Below are positions 15,904 to 24,464 of a stretch of 25,442 nt of DNA, one piece after another. A program made the translations under genes and the position numbers. The number at the start of each line of letters is the position of its first letter. Positions within the stretch are counted from its first letter, which is position 1. Under the pieces are notes generated by a model, which was not told where the DNA came from, did not search any database, and was given only the letters and a program-made list of their open reading frames with translations. The DNA is from CAZTJA01 sp964613745. Its GTDB lineage: Bacteria > Desulfobacterota > Desulfomonilia > Desulfomonilales > Desulfomonilaceae. The stretch covers positions 1 to 25,442 of the forward strand of contig CAZTJA010000041.1 of assembly GCA_964613745.1 (NCBI GenBank). The letters are read 5' to 3'.

Positions 15904-16638
15904 ATGCACACTGAAACTGTGGAGACGGAATATTACCAGCGGTTTAGCGTGCTCCAAAGGACCGTCCATCTAGTAGTGATGTTTGCGTTTGTAGGAGTTG
16001 GTCTAACCGGTTTCTCAATTGCTTTCAGCTCCACAGGGCTTGCACAGGCCTTTGTTTGGTTTTTCGGAGGGATCGACAACATCCGGTTTTTACATCGTTT
16101 GTTTGCCGTGACTCTTTATTTGTGTGTTGTGGTAGAGGTGCTTTGGGTATTGTACTTCAAAGTTATTTTACGTGGAGACCTACTAGGGCCCAACTCTATT
16201 TGTTTTCTATTCAAAGACGTCAAATTTTTCCGGGAACATGTAGCTTATATTATAGGATTCAGAAAAACTCCGCCGCCCTTCGAGCGGTTTACCTATTGGG
16301 AGAAATTGGACTATTGGACTCTGTTCATCGGAATGCAAACCATGACTATGACCGGCTTACTCCTCTGGTTCCCCGAGTTTTTCTCCCGTTACTTACCCAG
16401 CATGTCTTTCAATCTGGCCCAGGTGCTTCATTTCGATGAAGCTATTTTGGCGGTCCTATACAAGTTTTTCATTCATACTACCGTACGACATTTAAGACCC
16501 GAGGTGTATCCGGGTGATTGGACCATTTTTACCGGAAAGGTAACAGAGGAAACGATGAAGAGAGCCCATCCCGGAGAGTGGGCTATGTTACATGTGAGAA
16601 ACGAGGCTCCTACCCTAACGGATCAACAGGCTATTTGA
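15904..16638 (+). CDS. Diheme cytochrome b subunit (formate dehydrogenase gamma/hydrogenase cytochrome b type)
   Basis: A 244-aa integral membrane protein with about four transmembrane helices. Candidate heme b ligands are H22 in the first helix (RTVHLVVM), H64 (FLHRLF), H176 and H191/H196 (FFIHTTVRH), the pattern of the cytochrome b561/FdnI/HyaC superfamily. Such subunits exchange electrons between a periplasmic heme or Fe-S subunit and the menaquinone pool. Only 4 bp separate it from the hexaheme cytochrome gene, so the two probably form one unit. Confidence 0.85.
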   Translation: MHTETVETEYYQRFSVLQRTVHLVVMFAFVGVGLTGFSIAFSSTGLAQAFVWFFGGIDNIRFLHRLFAVTLYLCVVVEVLWVLYFKVILRGDLLGPNSICFLFKDVKFFREHVAYIIGFRKTPPPFERFTYWEKLDYWTLFIGMQTMTMTGLLLWFPEFFSRYLPSMSFNLAQVLHFDEAILAVLYKFFIHTTVRHLRPEVYPGDWTIFTGKVTEETMKRAHPGEWAMLHVRNEAPTLTDQQAI

Positions 16639-16659
16639 ACTGGTTAAGGGCTCAACTTT

Positions 16660-18096
16660 ATGAAATCCAACTTGCACTTTTCGATACCAAAAAGTTTCGT
16701 TGCGGCGCTTTGCTTAATTTGTTTTTCGCTGGTTACGTTATCTTCGGCCGATATAGCCGAAGAGCAACAGTCGGAATGTCTGAACTGCCATAGGTTTCGG
16801 AACATCAATTCCAATGAGGGAGTAATCTCCTCACAGAGATTCTGCTACAATTGTCACCAAAATCCAGGGCAGCACGCCGATTTTCGTGCATCTAAGGTGT
16901 CTCTACAGGTCAAACCCGAGTTTTTTAAAGACTCGCCTCACAGATTCTCTGCATGCATACAATGTCATACGACCGTAGCTCGATCGCCACACAAGTCTAT
17001 ATCCGGCGTGAATTGTTCCGGATGCCATTATAGGATGAATGGTTCTCCGGGAACTCATGCTGAACACATTCGCGTCAGGTGTGAAGCCTGTCACACTGAT
17101 TCACCTTACGTCAAATTGGATTCTGCGCGAAATCGGGTGTTGCTGGCTCGTCTTAACGAGAAACAAGAGCCCATAAGTCTTGCCCAACACAAACTCACTG
17201 ATGTGTCTCGTGAAGAATTTTGCAAGAGATGTCACGTCTCATCAAATACCGTCGGCGCCCCCAATATGGTTTTGCCTTCCAAGAGTTTTGTTTGTATTGC
17301 ATGCCATTATTCGCCGCTCAAAATTGGGAGTCCTTTCTTTTTAATCGCGATTATAATCGGCATTTTGGGAATCGTCGGCATACTCGGTTTTTGGTTGAAA
17401 GCGGGCGTTCAGAACGAAGTTTCTTCCGTACATCGCAAGATTCAGCTCGGTTCTGAAGTCGTTTGGAGCAAGATATTTTCGCGGGAAATTCTAGCGGTCC
17501 TCAAAACAATTATTTTTGATATTTTTTTGCAACGCAGAATACTTGCGAACGGCGTGAGTAGGTGGCTAATTCATTCATTTATTTTCTATTCCTTTTTCGC
17601 CCGTTTCGCCCTTAGCTTTTATACATTTTTGAGTCACAAGATTTCTCCTGAAGGGGATTGGACCTTAATATTAGTGGATAGGGACAGCTCTTTTGTGGCT
17701 ACTTTTAGCGACGTAACAGGAGCATTTATTCTCATTGGAGTAATTTGGGCTTTGGTTAGAAGATTTGTCACAAAACCCGAATACATGTTGACCGAGGAAC
17801 AGGATACGGTTGCTCTGTTAATGATAGGACTAGTGACTTTTTCGGGATTTCTGCTGGAAGCCATGAGAATATTAGTCACTCAGATTCCTTCGGAAATTGC
17901 AGTTTCCGCTTTCGCCGGTTACGTTCTTTCTCTGTTACTCTCAGTATTTGACTTAAATTGGCCATCAATTTACGGCTACATGTGGTACATTCACGCTCTC
18001 CTATGGGCAGCATTCATTGCATATATTCCATTTGGAAAGCTCAAACACATTCTCACCACTCCATTGAGTCTCTTACTGAACTACAAAAAGGCTTGA
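16660..18096 (+). CDS. Heptaheme cytochrome c fused to NarI/DsrM-like cytochrome b domain
   Basis: A 478-aa fusion. Residues 1-30 form a signal peptide ending near LSSA. Residues 40-216 carry seven CxxCH motifs (at 40, 62, 99, 119, 141, 188 and 212), placing this part in the periplasm. A hydrophobic helix (~225-247) leads into a multi-helix membrane domain like nitrate reductase gamma, HdrE and DsrM (~255-478), with histidines such as those in LIHSF and YIHALLW as possible heme b ligands. It is followed 21 bp later by an HdrD/DsrK-like gene, so it looks like a DsrJ-type and DsrM-type function merged in one chain. The cytochrome-to-NarI fusion is the unusual point. Confidence 0.85.
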   Translation: MKSNLHFSIPKSFVAALCLICFSLVTLSSADIAEEQQSECLNCHRFRNINSNEGVISSQRFCYNCHQNPGQHADFRASKVSLQVKPEFFKDSPHRFSACIQCHTTVARSPHKSISGVNCSGCHYRMNGSPGTHAEHIRVRCEACHTDSPYVKLDSARNRVLLARLNEKQEPISLAQHKLTDVSREEFCKRCHVSSNTVGAPNMVLPSKSFVCIACHYSPLKIGSPFFLIAIIIGILGIVGILGFWLKAGVQNEVSSVHRKIQLGSEVVWSKIFSREILAVLKTIIFDIFLQRRILANGVSRWLIHSFIFYSFFARFALSFYTFLSHKISPEGDWTLILVDRDSSFVATFSDVTGAFILIGVIWALVRRFVTKPEYMLTEEQDTVALLMIGLVTFSGFLLEAMRILVTQIPSEIAVSAFAGYVLSLLLSVFDLNWPSIYGYMWYIHALLWAAFIAYIPFGKLKHILTTPLSLLLNYKKA

Positions 18097-18117
18097 TGGA
18101 TAGAAAGAACTGTAAAA

Positions 18118-19449
18118 ATGACGGATCACATTCCTGAAGAAACTTCAGTTGAAATGAGCGACTTGCAGGCTCGCATTATTCCATTAGATAGAATACCAAT
18201 GAGCCGTCTCGTTCAATTGGATGCGTGTACTCGGTGTGGAGAGTGTTTGAACTGGTGTCCGGTCTTTGACCAGGACGCCCGAGAAGACATCCTCCCAAGG
18301 AGGAAAATTCTCGACTTTCTCCACATAGTGAAGAATCAGCACAGCGTTTTGAATTCAATCATGGCGGGGACCACAATTCCTGATTCGATCAAACGAACTC
18401 TAAGAAGGCTGTTCAGATTGCAGGACATCATGGATGAAGATGTAAATCGCTTCGTCCAAAACCTCTATGAATGCTCAACTTGTGGTCAATGCCAGGTAGT
18501 TTGTCCGGCAAATCTGGATACGGTAAATCTTTGGGAGAACATTCGTGAGTTGATGGTTTCGGCGGGTTATGGCCCACTCGAACCCCAGAAGGTCTTAGCA
18601 AAAAGCGTTAAGTCCTATGACAACCCATGGCAGCAACCTCGGCAAGGGCGTATAAAATGGGCCAGGCGAGCCAAGAAGGAAAACCTGATTTCCGAACTCC
18701 CTCCGGATATCAAGAAAACGAAAAGCAAGACATTGCTCTTTTTTGGCTGTACGGCTGTTTACGACCTCAACATCAGACAGATTGCCATAGACACGGTAAA
18801 TGTTCTCGATATGCTCGGAATAGATTATGGATGCCTTGGAGAAGCAGAGAAATGCTGCGGTAGTGTCCTCCTGAGAATGGGTGATCCTGAATACGAGAGA
18901 ATCGCAGCCGACAATATTAAGCTCTTGAATGGATTGGGGATTGATACCCTAGTCACCTCGTGCTCTGGATGTTTCAAGACGATAAAGGAAGATTATCCGA
19001 AAGTAGGAAAACTTCATTTTGATGTTTTGCATACGGTCGAGTTTTTGCACCGACTCATAGAACAGAAAAAACTGACATTCCAGGTGCCGGTAGAAAAGGT
19101 TATCACATACCATGATCCCTGCCATTTGGGGAGAGCTTCAGGTATATTTGAGGAGCCCAGAGCGGTCATTCAGGCTATTCCCGGTTTGAGTCTTGTGGAA
19201 ATGCCTCGTCACGGGCCTTATTCAAGATGCTGCGGAGCGGGAGGCGGAGTAAAAGCAGGTTTTCCTGATTTGCAAAACAAAATGTCTCAAGCAAGAATCA
19301 GAGAGGCCGAGGCGACCGGGGCAAGTGAGTTGGTCAGTGCGTGTCCTTTCTGCTATGCCGGACTTCAGGTCGGCATCGGGGCTCTGGGTTCACCCTTAGT
19401 AATGAGAGACATGACCCACCTTGTGATCAGTGCTCTCAAAAAAGAATAG
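18118..19449 (+). CDS. HdrD/DsrK-like CCG-domain iron-sulfur oxidoreductase
   Basis: A 443-aa protein with two N-terminal [4Fe-4S] motifs (C37/C40/C43/C47 and C119/C122/C125/C129) and two complete CCG domains. The first is C211 with CC at 246-247 and CxxC at 282-285; the second is C335 with CC at 371-372 and CxxC at 409-412. In HdrD such cysteines hold the non-cubane [4Fe-4S] centres that reduce disulfides. In DsrK, TmcB and HmcF the same architecture sits on the cytoplasmic face of a membrane complex. Following a NarI/DsrM-like subunit, it most likely forms the cytoplasmic arm of this complex, exchanging electrons with a thiol/disulfide couple, ETF or the AOR/ferredoxin module. No strong ribosome site is visible. 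It is paralogous to 5488-6816. Confidence 0.9.
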   Translation: MTDHIPEETSVEMSDLQARIIPLDRIPMSRLVQLDACTRCGECLNWCPVFDQDAREDILPRRKILDFLHIVKNQHSVLNSIMAGTTIPDSIKRTLRRLFRLQDIMDEDVNRFVQNLYECSTCGQCQVVCPANLDTVNLWENIRELMVSAGYGPLEPQKVLAKSVKSYDNPWQQPRQGRIKWARRAKKENLISELPPDIKKTKSKTLLFFGCTAVYDLNIRQIAIDTVNVLDMLGIDYGCLGEAEKCCGSVLLRMGDPEYERIAADNIKLLNGLGIDTLVTSCSGCFKTIKEDYPKVGKLHFDVLHTVEFLHRLIEQKKLTFQVPVEKVITYHDPCHLGRASGIFEEPRAVIQAIPGLSLVEMPRHGPYSRCCGAGGGVKAGFPDLQNKMSQARIREAEATGASELVSACPFCYAGLQVGIGALGSPLVMRDMTHLVISALKKE

Positions 19450-19452
19450 TGA

Positions 19453-20193
19453 ATGACTATAGCTCAGTGTCATAGCCAAGTATTTGAGAAATTCGTATAT
19501 TGGTTTGATGAACGGCTTTTTCACGACGCAAAAGTTCGAATTGAGAACCTTGGAATAATTTTAAAGGAGGAAAGGAAGGCAGTATGCAGTCCCCTCGCAA
19601 AGGGCTCCGTTGCCGGATTCGTACTTCCTGAAACCTGGGGTCGATTCGAATTATGCAAGAGACAACTTTCTTGGTACCACTCATCCAAATACAACAGGAA
19701 GATTCTTCTGGTGAGTTCATTAGATTTTAGCAATTTAGGATTAGAATTTGAGGTAGTTATTCATCAAAGCTCCTTCAAACCCCAATCATTGCCGTCTAAT
19801 GAAGATAAGCGCCACTTGGTTCAGAGGGGGACTTACAAGACCGCTCAACCCATTGAATGGGGCCACCTCGATGATTCAGAAATACGCGAACAAGAGCGGC
19901 GATTGAGGGTTATGGGACTGAGAGGTGTGAATTTCGAAGAAATCTTTTTATCACACAGCGCTAATCATGCGAATTTCATAGATCCCGTATTCTTCCTGAA
20001 TGAAGGGAGCGATCGTGTTCCATATTCAATTTGCAAAACGTCCCATGTTTGCTCTGCTTGTCTGGAATGGTACAACGTAGTGGGAAGTTCATACAAGAAG
20101 AAGCTCGTAGTACCTTGCCCCGGAGCCGTCATGTTCGCAGGAATGGTCACGAATCGTTATTATGAAGTTCGTCGGAATCAGAATTCCGCATGA
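19453..20193 (+). CDS. Unrecognised 246-aa protein with a four-cysteine C-terminal motif
   Basis: I do not recognise this family. The protein is soluble, without signal peptide or membrane segment. The C-terminal third holds C194-x5-C200-x2-C203-x18-C222 in the context HVCSACLEWYN and VPCPGAVMFAG, a spacing that could bind zinc or an Fe-S cluster; this is inference. Three further cysteines lie at 6, 45 and 68. The ATG follows the TAG of the HdrD-like gene by 3 bp without its own clear ribosome site, suggesting translational coupling. It lies 28 bp before the ABC transporter genes. It therefore bridges the redox operon and the transporter/radical SAM genes and may belong to either. Confidence 0.7.
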   Translation: MTIAQCHSQVFEKFVYWFDERLFHDAKVRIENLGIILKEERKAVCSPLAKGSVAGFVLPETWGRFELCKRQLSWYHSSKYNRKILLVSSLDFSNLGLEFEVVIHQSSFKPQSLPSNEDKRHLVQRGTYKTAQPIEWGHLDDSEIREQERRLRVMGLRGVNFEEIFLSHSANHANFIDPVFFLNEGSDRVPYSICKTSHVCSACLEWYNVVGSSYKKKLVVPCPGAVMFAGMVTNRYYEVRRNQNSA

Positions 20194-20221
20194 ATCATTA
20201 TAAACTCTGAGGTTACGACCA

Positions 20222-21160
20222 ATGAATCGGATTATGCTGCTCGGGCTCACTCTTTTACTCAGCATCTATGGAATCCACGTTGTTTATTCAGATGCTTCCG
20301 ATGATCCCATTCGAGTAGCATACCTGCAAAACGACATTCATCATCTCCCTCTTTGGATAGCAATTGAAAAGCGAATATTCGAAGAACAGGGAATACGAGT
20401 CAAGGTTGAAGGTATTTTTCGATCCGGTCCGGAGGTAATGAGTGCATTTTCCGGGAAAGCGATCGATTTGGCGTACGTCGGTGAAGCACCAACAGTAACG
20501 GCGTTGGCCAATGGAACCGTAGATGTGGGCATTCTCGCACAGGTCAATACCGAAGGTTCCGCAATTGTAATTAGGAGCGATTCAGAGATTGCGAACTGCA
20601 GTGGTTTGAGAGGAAAACAAATTGCAGTTCCCGGATATTCCACAGTCCAAGATCTTCTGTTAAGGAAGAGTTCGGATAGTTCCGGATTGGATGGGAATGG
20701 TCCCAAAGTGATGGTACTTAGACCCCCCGAAATGATAAGTGCTCTTCGGACGAATCAAATTGAAGGATTCATTGCATGGGAACCTTATCCTTCTCAGGCC
20801 GTGAAAATGGATATTGGGAAGATATTGGTCGGATCGTGTGATATTTGGAAAGACCATCCATGTTGTGTATTAGTAGTAGATAAGCGATTTGGAGAGAAAA
20901 ATCGGGCTCGATTGGAAAAAATTCGGACCGCCCATGATAAGTCGATCGACTTTATTCACAACAATTTTGATGAAGCAGTACAAATTGCCGTCAAATACAC
21001 GGGTTTAGATGAAGAGATAGTCAGGAAAGCTATGGGCAATGTTACATATGTCGGTGAGATCAATTTGGAAGGGCTTGAGGAGTATGTAAATTTCCTAAAT
21101 GGATACGGGTACATTAAGATTAGAGACATACCCTCCTTTATCAAGCGAATTATCTTTTAA
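20222..21160 (+). CDS. ABC transporter substrate-binding protein, NitT/TauT (NMT1/SsuA-like) family
   Basis: A 312-aa periplasmic binding protein. An N-terminal hydrophobic signal (about residues 4-22) precedes a mature part starting near SDASDDP. The family pattern is clear: IRVAYLQNDIHHLPLWIAIEKRIFEEQGIRV, then a DLAYVGEAPTVTALANG stretch, then a GFIAWEPYPSQAV hinge region. Family substrates include sulfonates, nitrate, bicarbonate, thiamine precursors and nitriles, and sequence alone cannot choose. No lipobox cysteine is evident. It forms an importer with the next two genes. TGAGGT precedes the ATG. Confidence 0.88.
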   Translation: MNRIMLLGLTLLLSIYGIHVVYSDASDDPIRVAYLQNDIHHLPLWIAIEKRIFEEQGIRVKVEGIFRSGPEVMSAFSGKAIDLAYVGEAPTVTALANGTVDVGILAQVNTEGSAIVIRSDSEIANCSGLRGKQIAVPGYSTVQDLLLRKSSDSSGLDGNGPKVMVLRPPEMISALRTNQIEGFIAWEPYPSQAVKMDIGKILVGSCDIWKDHPCCVLVVDKRFGEKNRARLEKIRTAHDKSIDFIHNNFDEAVQIAVKYTGLDEEIVRKAMGNVTYVGEINLEGLEEYVNFLNGYGYIKIRDIPSFIKRIIF

Positions 21161-21187
21161 TTCCTGCAAAACAGAAAAGTTGATCTA

Positions 21188-22092
21188 ATGTGGCGTTATC
21201 TTCCGCTATTGATCGTACTGAGTTTTTGGCAATTATTTTGTCTCTCTGGGACTCTTCCAAATTACATTCTTCCTTCGCCGATTAATATTATAGTGGGATT
21301 GGGCAACCTGGAAACTGTTGGCATGCCTCCCGGAAATCAGTTGCATAATCACCTCCTATATAGTCTTTATCGAGTAGCCTGGGGCTTTTCTATTGCCTGC
21401 GGTCTTGGNNNNNNNNNNNNNNNNNNNNNNNNNNNNNNNNNNNNNNNNNNNNNNNNNNNNNNNNNNNNNNNNNNNNNNNNNNNNNNNNNNNNNNNNNNNN
21501 NNNNNNNNTCCTATATAGTCTTTATCGAGTAGCCTGGGGCTTTTCTATTGCCTGCGGTCTTGGAATACCATTAGGTTTGCTGATGGGATGGTTCCCTAAG
21601 TTTCGTCAATTATCCAGCCCATTTGTCGAATTACTCCGTCCAATTCCTCCCCTGGCATGGATTCCAATTGCGATAGTATGGCTCGGCATAGGCCTTAAAT
21701 CAGCCGCATTCATCATTTTCTTGGGTGCATTCTTTCCGTTGCTTTTGAACACGGCTTCCGGAGTCATGTCAATAAATCCAGTATTGATCGATGTGGCAAA
21801 AACGATGTGCGCGAGTCAAAAAGATATTTTTCTCAAAGTACTCCTTCCCGGTTCACTACCTTCGATCTTGGTGGGCATGCGAGTAGGAATGGGCGTCGCA
21901 TGGATGACGCTTGTAGCAGCTGAATTTTCCGGGATTAAGGATGGATACGGGTTGGGATTCATGATCATGACTGCACGCGACCTGCAAAAGACGGAGCAAA
22001 TAATGGCCGGAATGCTTGTGATAGGTATTATCGGATTCACCATAGACCGATTTTTTCAATCCTGGGAAAATAGAGTCAGGCCCCCTGCCTAG
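21188..22092 (+). CDS. ABC transporter permease, SsuC/TauC type, interrupted by an assembly gap
   Basis: An inner-membrane permease of the NitT/TauT importer. The frame is broken only by the N gap at 21409-21508. Identical 55-bp flanks show that 155 bp should be collapsed, giving an in-frame 249-aa protein of normal family length. The BPD_transp_1 domain is visible, with FVELLRPIPPLAWIPI and the EAA-like loop around DVAKTMCASQKDIFLKVLLPGSLPSILVG, followed by GMGVAWMTLVAAEF. An N-terminal helix and several more hydrophobic segments complete the usual topology. It starts 27 bp after the binding-protein gene. Confidence 0.85.
21354..21563. other. Assembly gap (100 N) flanked by identical 55-bp copies
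   Basis: The N run is 21409-21508. Bases 21354-21408 equal 21509-21563 exactly. The flank length is the same as at the first gap, pointing to one assembler setting rather than biology. Merging the copies restores the permease frame. Confidence 0.9.
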
Positions 22093-22105
22093 AGGTATCC
22101 GACCC

Positions 22106-22873
22106 TTGCATCTTGAAATAGTCAATTTAAAAAAGACATTTTTCGATGAGAAAACCGGGAAAGAAATTCCTGCAATCTCCTGCATTGATCTAAAGATTAC
22201 TCAAGGTCAATTCGTATCCATAGTTGGACCGAGTGGATGTGGAAAATCCACTTTTCTACGGATAATATCCGGCTTGGAAAATGCCTTTGAAGGTGAGCTC
22301 TACTTGGACGGCATGCCGGTGAAAAAGCCCAACCGAGAAATAGGTTTTGTGTTTCAGCAGTATGCCTTGTTTCCATGGAAAACCGCTTGCGAAAATATTG
22401 AATTCGGTCTTGAAATCATGGGAGTAAATGGATTTGACCGCCGAACCAGGGCATTGGATTATATACGGATGTTCGATTTGCAAGGATTCGAAGATCTGTA
22501 CCCTTATCAATTATCCGGAGGTATGCAGCAGCGGGTCGCCATAGCTAGAACTCTCATATGCAATCCTAAAATAGTATTGATGGACGAGCCGTTTGGTTCA
22601 TTGGACAGCCAAACTCGTAACGACATGCAAGAGTTTCTCCTAAAGATTCGCCGTAAGAGAAAGGATACAATTCTTTTTGTCACACACAACGTGGATGAGG
22701 CGGTTTTCTTGAGTGATCGGATAGTCATTCTTTCGAGGAGACCTGCAAAAATCTTGAGAGTACTGGAACTAATTTCTCCACACCCTAGGGATCGTACGAG
22801 TAAAGATAATAACGATATTAGGCGTGAAGTCATTGCTATTCTCAAACAAGAAAGAGTTGAAAACGACTCTTGA
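22106..22873 (+). CDS. ABC transporter ATP-binding protein, SsuB/TauB type
   Basis: A 255-aa ATPase of the NitT/TauT importer. All motor motifs are intact: Walker A GPSGCGKST (41-49), Q-loop FQQYALFPW (83-91), signature LSGGMQQR (136-143), Walker B IVLMDEP (156-162), D-loop GSLD and H-loop FVTHN (H194). The start is TTG at 22106, with AGAGG about 10 nt upstream and no better in-frame start. It begins 13 bp after the permease stop. The C-terminal ~40 residues are short and hydrophilic, without an added regulatory domain. Confidence 0.92.
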   Translation: MHLEIVNLKKTFFDEKTGKEIPAISCIDLKITQGQFVSIVGPSGCGKSTFLRIISGLENAFEGELYLDGMPVKKPNREIGFVFQQYALFPWKTACENIEFGLEIMGVNGFDRRTRALDYIRMFDLQGFEDLYPYQLSGGMQQRVAIARTLICNPKIVLMDEPFGSLDSQTRNDMQEFLLKIRRKRKDTILFVTHNVDEAVFLSDRIVILSRRPAKILRVLELISPHPRDRTSKDNNDIRREVIAILKQERVENDS

Positions 22874-22915
22874 GATTAAAAGGCCCAACACAATCGAACA
22901 AATCACGGAGTGATA

Positions 22916-24436
22916 ATGCTTGCAAATTTGATAACTGAGCTGCAAAGTTTTGGACTTCACGTAGCCTCAAATGCGAATTGCCGCAAAGTCGGAGCCGGGC
23001 CTGCCGAAGGTGGAACTATTATTGTTCAGGGCATTGCTGCTCATGTGCCGTTTAGCGGCAGTTTTATTTCAAAATCTCCCTATCAACTTTCATTACGAAA
23101 TGGTGAATCTTGGCTGGTCAAAAACGGGACATTCATTTTGCCTGCACGTGTAAGACCGAAACCTAGTTTCTATGACTATTCAACACATGACGGTATTCCG
23201 TATTCAAAATTGGCGTTAATCCATGGTAGAGATTGCATTGCCTCGACGGTTCGACAGAGTTGTGCCTATTGGAATTCCTCTGGAAGGTGCAAATTTTGCG
23301 GAATAGAACTGTCATTAGCGGCCGGATTAACGACTGCAGTCAAATCGCCGTCGCAAATGGCCGAGGTGGTTTGTAAAGCAAAGGAATTGGACGGTGTTGA
23401 GCATGTAGTCTTAACGACCGGAGCTCTCGCATTTGCCGGGTCGGAAATAGATTACCTCGCAAAGTGTTCAACCGAAATTAAAGAGGCTTGCGACCTACCT
23501 ATACACGCTCAGTTTCTTCCTCCGGACGACCTGAAGAAACTCAATCTGTTAAGATCGGCCGGTGTAGACACAGTGGGTATTCACATCGAATCGTTTGATC
23601 TACGGGTACTCAACGATTTCGCTCCCGTTAAAGCTGCCATTGGGATGCACAGGTATGAAAAGGCTTGGAGATCGGCAGTCGAGGTGTTCGGTTTCAACCA
23701 AGTTAGTAGTTTTTTATTGGTTGGACTTAGTGAGCAGGAAGATTCGGTAATTTCCGGAAGTGAATATCTCGCAAAACTAGGAGTTTACCCTTTCGTCGTG
23801 CCGTTTAGACCAATTCCCGGCTCATCGATGGAAGGCATTGCACCACCGGATTGCCGGAAAATGAAGAGAATTTACAATTCCGTATCCGAAATAATTGCTC
23901 AGCATGGACTCTCGGCATCGCTATCAAAAGCAGGATGCGTTAGATGCGGAGCATGTTCCGCTCTGCAGGCCTATGAAATGGAGAACGTTCGGAAAGTTAT
24001 TTGCAGGCCTGCTGTCGGTAAGGAGGAAGTATCGGCTGCTCTTGCAATCCGTGAAGATGTATTCGTGAAGGAGCAAAAACTTTTTGAGGAGTCCGACCTC
24101 GACGAAAATGACTCGATAAGTACACATATAGTTGTATTACGACACAATCAGATCGTCGGTACGGTCAGAGTTTACCCCGAAGATAGTGAAGGCAATAACT
24201 GGATCGGTGGTAGGCTTGCGGTTCTGCGTCAATACAGGGACAACCATGTCGGAGAATTGCTAGTCAAAGAAGCAATGCGTTTTGTCAAAGCTAGAGCTTG
24301 CAAGCGATTCACAGCGCTCATCCAATTACAAAATGTGGACTATTTTATGACTCTGGGTTGGCATGTCATCAGTCCCGTCACTGTGTATAACGGCAAAGCC
24401 CACAAACAGATGGAAGCAGATCTCAATACAGTTTGA
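22916..24436 (+). CDS. Radical SAM enzyme (MSMEG_0568 type) fused to GNAT acetyltransferase (MSMEG_0567 type)
   Basis: A 506-aa two-domain protein. Residues ~90-355 form a radical SAM enzyme with the unusual cluster motif C116-x8-C125-x2-C128 (SCAYWNSSGRCKFCGIE) typical of the MSMEG_0568 family, and a conserved tail motif C341-x2-C344-x2-C347 (AGCVRCGACSALQ). Residues ~365-500 form a GNAT domain like the MSMEG_0567 N-terminal family: AIREDVFVKEQKLFEESDLDENDS, GGRLAVLRQYR, IQLQNVDYFMTLGWH and HKQMEADL. In other Nit1C clusters these are recalled as separate genes (nitD and nitE), so the fusion is notable. I prefer the ATG at 22916, since CGGAG abuts the GTG at 22910. The reaction is unknown. 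Confidence 0.85.
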   Translation: MLANLITELQSFGLHVASNANCRKVGAGPAEGGTIIVQGIAAHVPFSGSFISKSPYQLSLRNGESWLVKNGTFILPARVRPKPSFYDYSTHDGIPYSKLALIHGRDCIASTVRQSCAYWNSSGRCKFCGIELSLAAGLTTAVKSPSQMAEVVCKAKELDGVEHVVLTTGALAFAGSEIDYLAKCSTEIKEACDLPIHAQFLPPDDLKKLNLLRSAGVDTVGIHIESFDLRVLNDFAPVKAAIGMHRYEKAWRSAVEVFGFNQVSSFLLVGLSEQEDSVISGSEYLAKLGVYPFVVPFRPIPGSSMEGIAPPDCRKMKRIYNSVSEIIAQHGLSASLSKAGCVRCGACSALQAYEMENVRKVICRPAVGKEEVSAALAIREDVFVKEQKLFEESDLDENDSISTHIVVLRHNQIVGTVRVYPEDSEGNNWIGGRLAVLRQYRDNHVGELLVKEAMRFVKARACKRFTALIQLQNVDYFMTLGWHVISPVTVYNGKAHKQMEADLNTV

Positions 24437-24464
24437 TCCCGCGTTACTGTAATACGGACCCAAA

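Noticed and set aside
19561..19586. Strong Shine-Dalgarno-like AAAGGAGG inside the 246-aa gene followed by an ATG
   Set aside because: That ATG is out of frame and reaches a stop after 15 codons; no internal in-frame start is nearby.
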